A stretch of 6,793 bases of DNA, taken from the NCBI GenBank assembly GCA_003532715.1, contig DOEZ01000712.1, forward strand, positions 1 through 6,793, read 5' to 3'. Under the pieces are notes generated by a model. It searched no databases, was not told where the DNA came from, and saw only the letters and a list, made by a program, of their open reading frames with translations. Source of the DNA: Planctomycetaceae bacterium (GTDB lineage: Bacteria > Planctomycetota > Planctomycetia > Pirellulales > Thermoguttaceae). A program made the position numbers and the translations under genes. Position 1 is the first letter of the stretch. Every line of letters begins with the position of its first letter. This document shows, in pieces, positions 1 through 6,489 of this stretch.

Positions 1-208
1 ATGATATATGCCTGAAATCTGATGACCTGCGTATCGCCGCTCGTTGTGGGCAATTCCGTTGTACTGTCGAGCTCGAGTCCCGAGATGACGCTTAAACCAC
101 CTATCTGCCGCAAGCGGGGGCGATCTGTGTGGTCAAATGACGTTGCTCCCCTTCCTCGGCTGAACGCGATTGCCCAATCATAAACAAACGCTAATTTATA
201 AATAAACG
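1..208. other. Left-edge region with no supported gene
   Basis: No reading frame with a credible start, Shine-Dalgarno sequence and protein-like composition was found on either strand. On the minus strand one frame stays open from about base 212 to the window edge, but it lacks ATG or GTG and is not recognisable. A small hairpin (CCG-CAAG-CGG, 108-117) is flanked by ACCAC (96-100) and GTGGT (129-133), too imperfect to call a terminator. The segment could be the intergenic flank of a gene lying to the left, or decayed sequence at an island boundary. Confidence 0.4.
182..208. repeat. Near-identical direct repeat in AT-rich leader
   Basis: AAACAAACG (182-190) recurs as AAATAAACG (200-208) with one mismatch and an 18-bp start-to-start offset. 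Both copies are preceded by T, giving 9 of 10 matches. A self-complementary ATTTATAAAT (194-203) lies between and over them, and a second palindrome ATTTTAAAAT (215-224) sits just downstream, inside the spacer of the promoter candidate. The placement immediately upstream of and within a promoter would suit a regulator-binding region. The AT-richness also makes chance repeats likely, so the role is inference. Confidence 0.35.
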
Positions 209-237
209 TTGCTTATTTTAAAATTATGTTACATTAT
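209..237 (+). promoter_or_regulatory. Candidate sigma-70-type promoter for the two small genes
   Basis: A TTGCTT hexamer (209-214) is followed, after a 17-bp spacer, by CATTAT (232-237); each matches 4 of 6 consensus positions. Transcription would begin near 244, leaving an untranslated leader of roughly 28 bases before the ATG at 272. The surrounding DNA is much more AT-rich than the rest of the window, as expected for an active or horizontally acquired promoter. The hexamer matches are modest. Confidence 0.45.
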
Positions 238-271
238 TCCCTTCAATGACAAGCATAAACGGAGCGTGTCC

Positions 272-529
272 ATGAGGCACTCACATCACGAACACGAACT
301 GCAAACTCGACTCTCTCAACTCGACGCTATGGGGTATGCAGTTATCGAGGAGTGGGAAGTCCGCGCCTGGTGGCAGCGTGAACGCATCACCAAGAATGTC
401 TACGGCGACATCCTCGAAGCCTGGCGCACCATCGGCGGCGATAAAAAGAAAATCTCCGTCCAACTAATCAACAGCAGGTACGTGTTCGTGACGCCCAGCA
501 GCTTTCAGTCACTGGAGTCTTGGACCTGA
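272..529 (+). CDS. Small protein of unknown function, 85 aa
   Basis: I do not recognise this family. The ATG at 272 is chosen over a TTG at 209 because GGAG (261-264) lies 7 bases upstream, and because the TTG would overlap the -35 box of the likely promoter and add an unlikely 21-residue extension. The product starts with a His-rich stretch (HSHHEHE, residues 3-9), followed by a probable helix (10-20) and a charged, Trp-rich helical segment (27-54) that includes W28, W33, W34 and W51. A lysine turn (58-60) leads to two likely beta strands (61-66 and 69-74). There is no signal peptide and no membrane segment. A helices-then-hairpin order would be compatible with a small winged-helix DNA-binding protein, but no conserved motif proves that. 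The gene lies 31 bp ahead of the next small gene, so the two are probably one transcript. Confidence 0.55.
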   Translation: MRHSHHEHELQTRLSQLDAMGYAVIEEWEVRAWWQRERITKNVYGDILEAWRTIGGDKKKISVQLINSRYVFVTPSSFQSLESWT

Positions 530-560
530 TGTCCTTCAACGTATTTCGGAGACACATGCT

Positions 561-845
561 ATGCCCACTCAGCAAGCCCGGATGACGACCTACTTCGGAG
601 ACGAGACGCCCAGCGAAGTCTACCCCTGCGAGGTCAGGATCGACGGCGACGAAATCATAGTGTCCTATGATGGAGATGCCGGTCCCGTCGTTTACAGTGG
701 GAAGATGAAGGGCGAAGGGCATTTCGAGCTCAAATCGGCGAGGCCCGAAGGCAGAGCATGTCTTCACCGCTTCTGGAACGGACGCAGGCTCGACGGTTGG
801 TGGAAAGAGGATGGTTATGAGGGAATGTGGCGTATTACGTTCTAG
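561..845 (+). CDS. Small beta-rich protein of unknown function, 94 aa
   Basis: The family is not recognised. The ATG at 561 is preceded by CGGAGA (547-552) at good spacing; an internal ATG at 582 (Met8) has no comparable ribosome-binding site. After a short polar start the protein alternates short hydrophobic strands with Gly/Asp turns (residues 20-58). It ends in a Trp-, Gly- and acid-rich segment (71-94) with the core GWWKEDGYEGMWRITF. This pattern suggests a compact all-beta fold, perhaps a small barrel or lipocalin-like sheet. There are two cysteines (C23, C67), no signal peptide and no transmembrane helix, so a cytoplasmic location is likely. The gene follows the 85-aa gene by 31 bp, supporting co-transcription. 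It is separated from the large helicase gene by a 424-bp gap, so membership in the helicase system is not established. Confidence 0.55.
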   Translation: MPTQQARMTTYFGDETPSEVYPCEVRIDGDEIIVSYDGDAGPVVYSGKMKGEGHFELKSARPEGRACLHRFWNGRRLDGWWKEDGYEGMWRITF

Positions 846-867
846 TGTGGCGTGAGGCCGAAGTTTC

Positions 868-911
868 CTCCGGTCATCGATTGAGCCCGGAGTGGTCTTA
901 ATGCCCGGAGG
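868..911. repeat. Repeated GCCCGGAG with complementary CCTCCGG
   Basis: GCCCGGAG occurs at 886-893 and again at 903-910. Upstream, CCTCCGG (868-874) is complementary to CCGGAGG (905-911), and its CTCCGG core is also complementary to CCGGAG (888-893). Two alternative hairpins (6-bp stem with 13-nt loop, or 7-bp stem with 30-nt loop) are therefore possible, 23-66 bases after the stop of the 94-aa gene. No T-run follows, so this is not a standard intrinsic terminator. A mRNA-stabilising or factor-dependent 3' structure is possible but unproven. Confidence 0.3.
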
Positions 912-1152
912 GTATAGCGGCCTTAAAACTACCTGCTGACCGCGTGTCTGTACAAGCCGATTGACTAAGCATGTGACCGGCGCACGCGAAGAAATCGGCG
1001 GCAAAAGCCCTCTTCAGTCGTTTGACCGTTAGCTTGGCTTGCTGTCCCGCCTCAAATCGGTTTCCGCTAAGAGCAGTAGTCAGTATTATCCCTGTGCAAA
1101 CGAATCAAACGGGAAAGCCGTGGGCGGTTGGTGCCATCTCCGAAATCGCTAA

Positions 1153-1189
1153 GCAAAGCGCCGCCAAACTGGACTTCCGGTCGCTTTGC
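1153..1189. repeat. Perfect 8-bp inverted repeat upstream of helicase gene
   Basis: GCAAAGCG (1153-1160) and CGCTTTGC (1182-1189) are exact reverse complements separated by 21 bases. The right arm overlaps the -35 element of the promoter candidate for the helicase gene. An operator bound by a dimeric repressor, or a hairpin in a longer transcript, would both fit. The arms do not extend beyond eight bases. Confidence 0.35.
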
Positions 1190-1214
1190 CAAGGCTACTA
1201 ACTCACGTTACAAA
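1186..1214 (+). promoter_or_regulatory. Candidate promoter of the helicase operon
   Basis: TTGCCA (1186-1191, 5 of 6 to TTGACA) and TACAAA (1209-1214, 4 of 6 to TATAAT) are separated by exactly 17 bp. Transcription would start near 1221 and give a leader of about 50 bases before the ATG at 1270. This is the best sigma-70-like pair I see in the gap, and its position argues that the large gene is transcribed separately from the two small genes. Confidence 0.4.
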
Positions 1215-1253
1215 ATCCCGGGGTTGCACCGCCTTGAGAGCAATATCGACCGG

Positions 1254-1260
1254 GTGGGGG
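1254..1260 (+). promoter_or_regulatory. G-rich ribosome-binding site deciding the helicase start
   Basis: GTGGGGG ends nine bases before the ATG at 1270. It is not a canonical AGGAGG but is the only purine-rich stretch at correct distance from any in-frame start. It favours 1270 over the upstream TTG at 1186, which overlaps the -35 box of the promoter candidate. Confidence 0.45.
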
Positions 1261-1269
1261 CGCTTGGGC

Positions 1270-4200
1270 ATGGACGTCTTTTCGCTAGATGCGAATCTTC
1301 TCGCAGAATATACGGCATTTGCCCGTTCCTTCACCCGCATCCGTTCATCGGAACTGCAAAGCAAGGTCAACGAACTTTACGCAAGCCGCCGCCTTTGGCC
1401 CGAGCCGCTCTTGCAACTCAATCCGCATTTTGAGGATGGCGGTTCAGTTGGGAGCCTGGTTGGGCAAAATGGCCTGTCGCCCGAATGTGCTGAGATATTT
1501 CGAAATTCCCAGGCTGCCCCTACGGACCCCGCCAAGAGCCTGAGGCTTCGCCGGCACCAAGAGCAGGCAATTGGCTTGGCCCTGTCCAACAAAAGCTTTG
1601 TCGTGACGACCGGTACGGGCTCGGGAAAATCACTTTGCTTCTTTATCCCGATTGTCGACGCCGTGGTGAAGGCCAAGCACGCTGGCGAGACAGCGCGAAC
1701 ACGGGCTGTCGTCGTTTATCCGATGAACGCACTGGCGAACAGCCAACTCGCAGAACTGAAAAAGTTACATGTCGGCTACGGCCATACGCTACCTGTCACT
1801 TTTGCAAGGTACACCGGCCAAGAGAGTGCGGAAGAGCGAGAGAGGATCAAGAATAACCCGCCTGACATCCTTCTGACGAACTTTATGATGCTGGAACTCC
1901 TGATGACGCGTCAGTCGGAATTGGACCAGCGCGTGATCGAGAATTGCCGTGGCCTTAAGTTCATCGTTCTGGATGAACTTCACACCTACCGCGGTCGTCA
2001 AGGAGCGGACGTCGCGATGTTGATGCGCCGCCTAAGGGCCCGGGTTGGCGATCCGGATCGTCCGCCGATATGCATCGGCACATCTGCGACGATGGCGAGT
2101 GAAGGTGGAGAAGAAGACCGCAATCAAATTGTCGCTGCCGTCGCTTCGCGACTTTTTGGTACAGCCATTTCGCGAGATGCCGTGGTCACTGAAACCCTGC
2201 GTCGGGCCACAGATCCCGGCCGCTCTGCCGATCACGGCCTTAAAAACCTTTCGCAAGCGGTTGCTCGCGCAGCATCTGGACCCGCGTACTCCGGAAAGTC
2301 CAACTCGGAGATCGGTCAGGACGACCTCGCCATTTGGGTGGAGACGAGACTGGGTCTTCGCGATGTCGACCGGAAGCCTCGGCGAGCCCCCCCACAATCG
2401 GTAAGTCAGGCGGCGCAACTTCTCTCCGATGAATCGGGGCAACCCTTCGATCTTGCCGAGCGGGCATTGAAGAACTGCCTGCTCGAATTCAGCCTGCCGG
2501 AAAAGGCAAGAGGCTGCGATGGAGGTTCCGATGCGCCTTTGTTCGCCTTCAAGCTGCATCAGTTCATCTCAGGTGCTGGGCGGCTTTACACCACTCTCGA
2601 TCCGTCCGGATCACGCACGGTCACCTTCGATGGGCAGATCTATGATCCGTCCAATCCCGACAAGCGGCTCTACAGCACTCATTTTTGCCGGCGGTGCGGT
2701 CAGGAATACCACCCGGTCACGCTCATCGAAGATCTCGAATCAAGGCGATTTGAGAAGCGAGAGATCGACGATGTGCCAGCGAACGAGGATGAAGACCCGG
2801 ACGGCTCGACGAGCCGGTGGGGCTTCCTTATCCCCGAGCCGGTCGACGGTGACTTTACCTTTCAGGGACGGGACGAAGACTATCCAGACGCCTGGCTCGA
2901 GGAAACGAGAAGTGGCGACCTCCGCTTGAAGTCGGCGTACCGCAAGACCAAAGCGGAACTCATGTCCGTTCTTCCTGACGGGACGTGTGGGGTTGGGGGA
3001 CGCCGCACATGGTTCCTTCCGGGCAAGTTCAAATTCTGCCCCGCGTGCGGCGAGTACCACAGCGATTCGACGCGCGACATCAATAGGCTGGCGTCGCTGA
3101 GCGCAGAGGGTAGAAGCTCGGCTACCACAATCATTATTGCCGCCATCCTCCAGTGGATGAACGACCCCGCGACATCTATCTCCCGCGACACGCGCAAACT
3201 GCTGGCTTTCACGGACAATCGCCAGGATGCCGCACTGCAGGCGGGTCATTTCAACGACTTCGTTTTTGTCACGCTTCTTCGTGCCGCAACCCTTGCCGCC
3301 CTCGAGGAAGCGGGGAAAACAGGGCTACAAGAGGACCAGGTCGGCCAATCGATCCAGCGGAAGCTGGGCTTTCTGGCAGGCAACGCATCGCGCCGCAGTG
3401 AGTGGCTCTTCGAACCCGAACTTAAGGGTGCCAACCTGCTCACCGCTGAACGGGCGATGCGCGAAGCGCTTACCTATCGCTTCTGGATCGATCAGCGTCG
3501 AGGATGGCGCTACACCAATCCGAACCTCGAACAATTGGGTCTGATCTCAGCGAAGTATCTCTCCCTCGAAGACCTCGCACAGGACGATGACGAGTTCAAT
3601 GCTACACCGATCCTGCGCGCGGCCTCGCCGGAGGAACGACAAAAGGCATTTAAAGTTCTTTTTGACGGAATGCGGAAGGGCTTGGCGGTCGAATGCGAAA
3701 TGCTGGACCGCCTCAAGATCGAAAGCCTGGCCGGACGTATGCGCAGTGTAATCAAGGCACCTTGGGCGCTGGATGAAGAGCGCTTTCTGGCCGCTCCCGT
3801 CTTTATGTCAAGGCCACCGACCCGGCGCGAGATTTTTCAGAAGGATGAGCAGCTTATCCTGCGCGGAAGCCCCACTAGCGCGGTAGGCCGCGTCCTCAAA
3901 GCCCTGACGTTCGGCGGGAAGAAACCGACGGGACGGCAAATCATCGAGATTGTCGAGGGATTGCTGCGAGCCGCCACCCGATACGGCTTGGCAACCCAGG
4001 TCGTTTCGCCCGTCGGCGGTGACGGCTGGAGGCTGTTGTCATCTTCGATCATCTTCACGTCGTCGAGCCCTGAAAACGCCGAGCGCGATAATGCGTTCTT
4101 CCGCAACCTTTATGGCCAGATCGCCACCCTGCTTTCTGTCGGGGGAGAGGCGTTGTTCGGTCTCGAGGGACGCGAACACACGGCCCAGGTGGAGGGAGAA

Positions 4201-6489
4201 CTCCGGGAACTTCGGGAAGCGCGTTTCCGCCACACCGATGAAGATCAGAAAACCCTTCTCAAGCAGAGCGAGCGACTTAAAGAGCATCGGGAAGACGGTC
4301 GGTTCCTACCCATCCTCTTCTGTTCCCCGACCATGGAACTCGGTGTCGACATCTCTACGATGAATGTCGTCTACATGCGGAACGTCCCGCCGACGCCGGC
4401 CAATTATGCCCAGCGCGGCGGTCGTGCCGGACGTAGCGGACAGGCGGCCCTGATTGTCACGTACTGCTCCGCCCAGAGCCCGCACGACCAATACTTCTTC
4501 CAACGACCGGGCGCGATGGTCGACGGCATCGTATTGCCGCCGTCGATCGATCTTCGGAATCCCGAGCTGATAGACAGCCATCTGAATGCGGAATGGCTTG
4601 CTGCCAGTGGGGCCGCTCTCTCGTCATCCATCGCCGACAACCTGGACATGAATGTTCCCGAAAAGCCACTGCTCCAGGATTTGCAGGATCGCGTCACTTC
4701 GGATGATGTTCGTCAGGCGGCCGAGAGGCGAGTCGCCACAGTCCTGTCAGCTTTGGAGTGCGACTACGGAGACACTCCGCCCCAATGGTTCGCCGGAATT
4801 GCCACCCACGCTGCCAGTGTCGCCGCGGCTGCGCCAAAGCGGTTCACGAATGCGTTCAATCGATGGCGCGACCTTTTGGCGGCAGCGGAGCGGCAAGTCG
4901 AGGACGCAACGCGGACCCTCAAGGACTACTCCATCTCGCCGCAGGAACGCCGTGCCGCCGAAACCCGCCAAGCTGCGGGCAATCTTCAGATCAAGCTCCT
5001 GCTGCGCGGCGCCGAAGGCCAGGGATCCGACTTTTACGTGTACCGCTATCTAGCGACAGAGGGATTCCTTCCCGGCTACAACTTCCCGCGTCTCCCGTTG
5101 ATGGCCTTCATTCCCGGTGGACACGGCGGAGGAAACCAACGGTACATCCAGCGCGCCCGGTTTCTCGCGATCGCCGAGTTTGGCCCCGGAAGTCTTGTCT
5201 ATCATGAGGGCAGAGCCTACCGAGTCGACCGCGCCTTGCTGAAGGATGCCGGGGGTGGATTGGATGGATTGCTGCCAACTTTCAGCACGGCGCTGTGCCC
5301 AATGTGCGGCGCTGCGCATGACGGCGAACCACCCGAATGCTGTCACGTCTGCGGGCATCCCCTCAGCGGCGCAAATGTCACCCGCGAGTTGCACCGTGTG
5401 GAAAACGTCGGAACACGACAGGTCGAGCGGATTACGGCCAATGACGAGGAGCGACGCCGTCAGGGTTACGATCTTCAGACGACGTTCTCGTTCCAAGGGG
5501 CAATCGACATCAGATCTCGAGTTCTGGAGGATGCCGAGGGACGGATACTGTCCGCCGCATTTGCCCCGGTCGCCTTGGTGCGGCGCATCAACCGGGGGCT
5601 TCGGCGCCGCAAGGACGAAAGCAGCATCGGTTTCCTCATCGATCCCAAGAGCGGGTACTGGGCCAGCGCCAGCCGGGCGAATGACGAGGAAGACACGTCG
5701 CCAATGAACGCCCGGCAACGCATCACGCCCGTCGTCGAGGACAGAAAGAACGCGCTTCTCGTTCGCTTCCCCTCGACCTGGATTGCCGCCGCCGGCAAGG
5801 ACGGCGAGGCGATCGTCGCCACCATCCAGCACGCCCTCGCCCGAAGCGTCGAAGCCATCTATCAGTTGGAGGAGGGCGAGATCCTGGTCGAGCCGACGCC
5901 GTCGCGACAGGATCGGCGTGCCCTTCTATTTTACGAGGCAGCGGAGGGTGGCGCGGGTGCTCTTTCACGGGTGATCGACGAAGAAGGGGCATTCCAAGCG
6001 CTCGCAAGAAAGGCGCTGGAGATCATGCACTATGATCTCGCGACACTGAACGACGCCTTGGCAAAGGGGCCATCGGAACTGCGTAACCTCGCGGACGTGC
6101 CATGCGTCGCCGGCTGCTATCGATGCCTTCTCTCCTACTTCAACCAGCCCGATCACGAACTGCTCGATCGTCGGCGAGAAGAAGTGCTCCGGTTTTTCAT
6201 CAGAGTGGCTTTCGGGAACTTTCGTGATGCCCGGAGCCAGGCGAAGACGGCACCCGTCGACGACTGCCCGCCCCCCGATGCAGACCCGATCGAGATAGAC
6301 GGCTTTCGCATCGCCCTGATCTGGCGGGCAGCCAGAATTGCGGCGGTTGACGAGGAAATGGCCCCGTCCGATCTCGCCGAAAAGTTGGCCGCAAAGGGCA
6401 TTGAACTGATTCTTCTGCCCAAAGACGAGACGCTTCGCCTACAAGCTCGTTCCAATCTCGCCGTCCTTCTCGGAGGTGCGGCCCAATGA
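1270..6489 (+). CDS. Large DEAH-type helicase with C-terminal DUF1998
   Basis: This 1739-residue superfamily 2 helicase belongs to the YprA/MrfA/DrmA/DruE group and is expected to translocate on DNA using ATP in the cytoplasm. Residues 1-85 form a family-type N-terminal region. RecA domain 1 shows a Q-like motif (RRHQEQAI, Q97), Walker A TTGTGSGKS (113-121), Ia VVVYPMNALANSQ (147-159), DILLTNFMMLE (199-209), DELH (235-238) and GTSAT (270-274). An insertion carries C473-x2-C476 and C590-x2-C593, a probable zinc site. RecA domain 2 has FTDNRQDA (647-654), then a further insertion of about 370 residues, motif V MELGVDI (1022-1028) and motif VI QRGGRAGRSGQ (1048-1058). A second zinc ribbon lies at C1343/C1346 and C1358/C1361. 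The DUF1998-type end shows FYEAAEGGAG (1554-1563) and C1612-x3-C1616-x2-C1619, followed by a tail of about 100 residues. All catalytic motifs are intact. DISARM normally splits helicase and DUF1998 into DrmA and DrmB, whereas Druantia DruE fuses them, so the system name is left open. The stop overlaps the next start by four bases, implying translational coupling. Confidence 0.9.
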   Translation: MDVFSLDANLLAEYTAFARSFTRIRSSELQSKVNELYASRRLWPEPLLQLNPHFEDGGSVGSLVGQNGLSPECAEIFRNSQAAPTDPAKSLRLRRHQEQAIGLALSNKSFVVTTGTGSGKSLCFFIPIVDAVVKAKHAGETARTRAVVVYPMNALANSQLAELKKLHVGYGHTLPVTFARYTGQESAEERERIKNNPPDILLTNFMMLELLMTRQSELDQRVIENCRGLKFIVLDELHTYRGRQGADVAMLMRRLRARVGDPDRPPICIGTSATMASEGGEEDRNQIVAAVASRLFGTAISRDAVVTETLRRATDPGRSADHGLKNLSQAVARAASGPAYSGKSNSEIGQDDLAIWVETRLGLRDVDRKPRRAPPQSVSQAAQLLSDESGQPFDLAERALKNCLLEFSLPEKARGCDGGSDAPLFAFKLHQFISGAGRLYTTLDPSGSRTVTFDGQIYDPSNPDKRLYSTHFCRRCGQEYHPVTLIEDLESRRFEKREIDDVPANEDEDPDGSTSRWGFLIPEPVDGDFTFQGRDEDYPDAWLEETRSGDLRLKSAYRKTKAELMSVLPDGTCGVGGRRTWFLPGKFKFCPACGEYHSDSTRDINRLASLSAEGRSSATTIIIAAILQWMNDPATSISRDTRKLLAFTDNRQDAALQAGHFNDFVFVTLLRAATLAALEEAGKTGLQEDQVGQSIQRKLGFLAGNASRRSEWLFEPELKGANLLTAERAMREALTYRFWIDQRRGWRYTNPNLEQLGLISAKYLSLEDLAQDDDEFNATPILRAASPEERQKAFKVLFDGMRKGLAVECEMLDRLKIESLAGRMRSVIKAPWALDEERFLAAPVFMSRPPTRREIFQKDEQLILRGSPTSAVGRVLKALTFGGKKPTGRQIIEIVEGLLRAATRYGLATQVVSPVGGDGWRLLSSSIIFTSSSPENAERDNAFFRNLYGQIATLLSVGGEALFGLEGREHTAQVEGELRELREARFRHTDEDQKTLLKQSERLKEHREDGRFLPILFCSPTMELGVDISTMNVVYMRNVPPTPANYAQRGGRAGRSGQAALIVTYCSAQSPHDQYFFQRPGAMVDGIVLPPSIDLRNPELIDSHLNAEWLAASGAALSSSIADNLDMNVPEKPLLQDLQDRVTSDDVRQAAERRVATVLSALECDYGDTPPQWFAGIATHAASVAAAAPKRFTNAFNRWRDLLAAAERQVEDATRTLKDYSISPQERRAAETRQAAGNLQIKLLLRGAEGQGSDFYVYRYLATEGFLPGYNFPRLPLMAFIPGGHGGGNQRYIQRARFLAIAEFGPGSLVYHEGRAYRVDRALLKDAGGGLDGLLPTFSTALCPMCGAAHDGEPPECCHVCGHPLSGANVTRELHRVENVGTRQVERITANDEERRRQGYDLQTTFSFQGAIDIRSRVLEDAEGRILSAAFAPVALVRRINRGLRRRKDESSIGFLIDPKSGYWASASRANDEEDTSPMNARQRITPVVEDRKNALLVRFPSTWIAAAGKDGEAIVATIQHALARSVEAIYQLEEGEILVEPTPSRQDRRALLFYEAAEGGAGALSRVIDEEGAFQALARKALEIMHYDLATLNDALAKGPSELRNLADVPCVAGCYRCLLSYFNQPDHELLDRRREEVLRFFIRVAFGNFRDARSQAKTAPVDDCPPPDADPIEIDGFRIALIWRAARIAAVDEEMAPSDLAEKLAAKGIELILLPKDETLRLQARSNLAVLLGGAAQ
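6472..6476 (+). promoter_or_regulatory. Shine-Dalgarno for the SNF2 gene inside the helicase gene
   Basis: GGAGG lies within the last codons of the helicase gene and ends nine bases before the ATG at 6486. It is the most canonical ribosome-binding site in the window. Together with the ATGA overlap it fixes the downstream start and suggests tight, near-stoichiometric co-expression of the two helicases. Confidence 0.65.

Larger units (their letters stand above)
846..1269. other. 424-bp gap between small genes and helicase gene
   Basis: No gene could be supported here. On the + strand one frame is open from just after a TGA (974-976) to a TAA at about 1200 (roughly 74 codons), but it has no ATG or Shine-Dalgarno sequence and an unremarkable composition. 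The frame of the helicase is also open back to a TTG at 1186, giving a 28-residue extension that I do not accept. The gap contains the short repeats, the inverted repeat and the promoter candidate listed separately, plus a TATTAT (1084-1089) without a good -35 partner. It may be a regulatory leader or decayed sequence left by insertion of the defence genes. Confidence 0.45.

Noticed and set aside
1..212. Minus-strand frame open to the left window edge (about 70 codons)
   Set aside because: It has no ATG or GTG start and no ribosome-binding site, and the translation is not recognised. It might be the 5' part of a gene to the left or a decayed remnant, which more left-hand sequence would settle.
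468..1004. 178-codon open frame on the minus strand across the small genes
   Set aside because: It runs antisense to the 94-aa gene, shows no recognisable domain and lacks a good ribosome-binding site. Its openness is explained by GC-rich antisense codon bias.
1022..1050. TTGACC at 1022-1027 as a -35 box
   Set aside because: At 16-18 bp spacing the downstream sequence is GC-rich (TCCCGC region) and offers no -10 element.
977..1200. Open + strand frame of about 74 codons in the gap
   Set aside because: The only starts are GTG or TTG codons without a Shine-Dalgarno sequence, composition is not protein-like, and it ends inside the promoter candidate of the helicase gene.
1186..1269. TTG start giving a 1767-aa helicase
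   Set aside because: The TTG overlaps a better -35 element, has no Shine-Dalgarno sequence and adds 28 low-plausibility residues. Family members, as I recall them, begin near MDVFSL, encoded from 1270.
846..1269. Possible CRISPR, tRNA or mobile-element ends in the gap
   Set aside because: No regularly spaced repeats, no tRNA cloverleaf and no terminal inverted repeats with target duplication could be found by eye.
5050..5832. 260-codon open frame on the minus strand within the helicase gene
   Set aside because: It is fully antisense to a conserved domain of the helicase (zinc ribbon to DUF1998), and its translation shows no family features.
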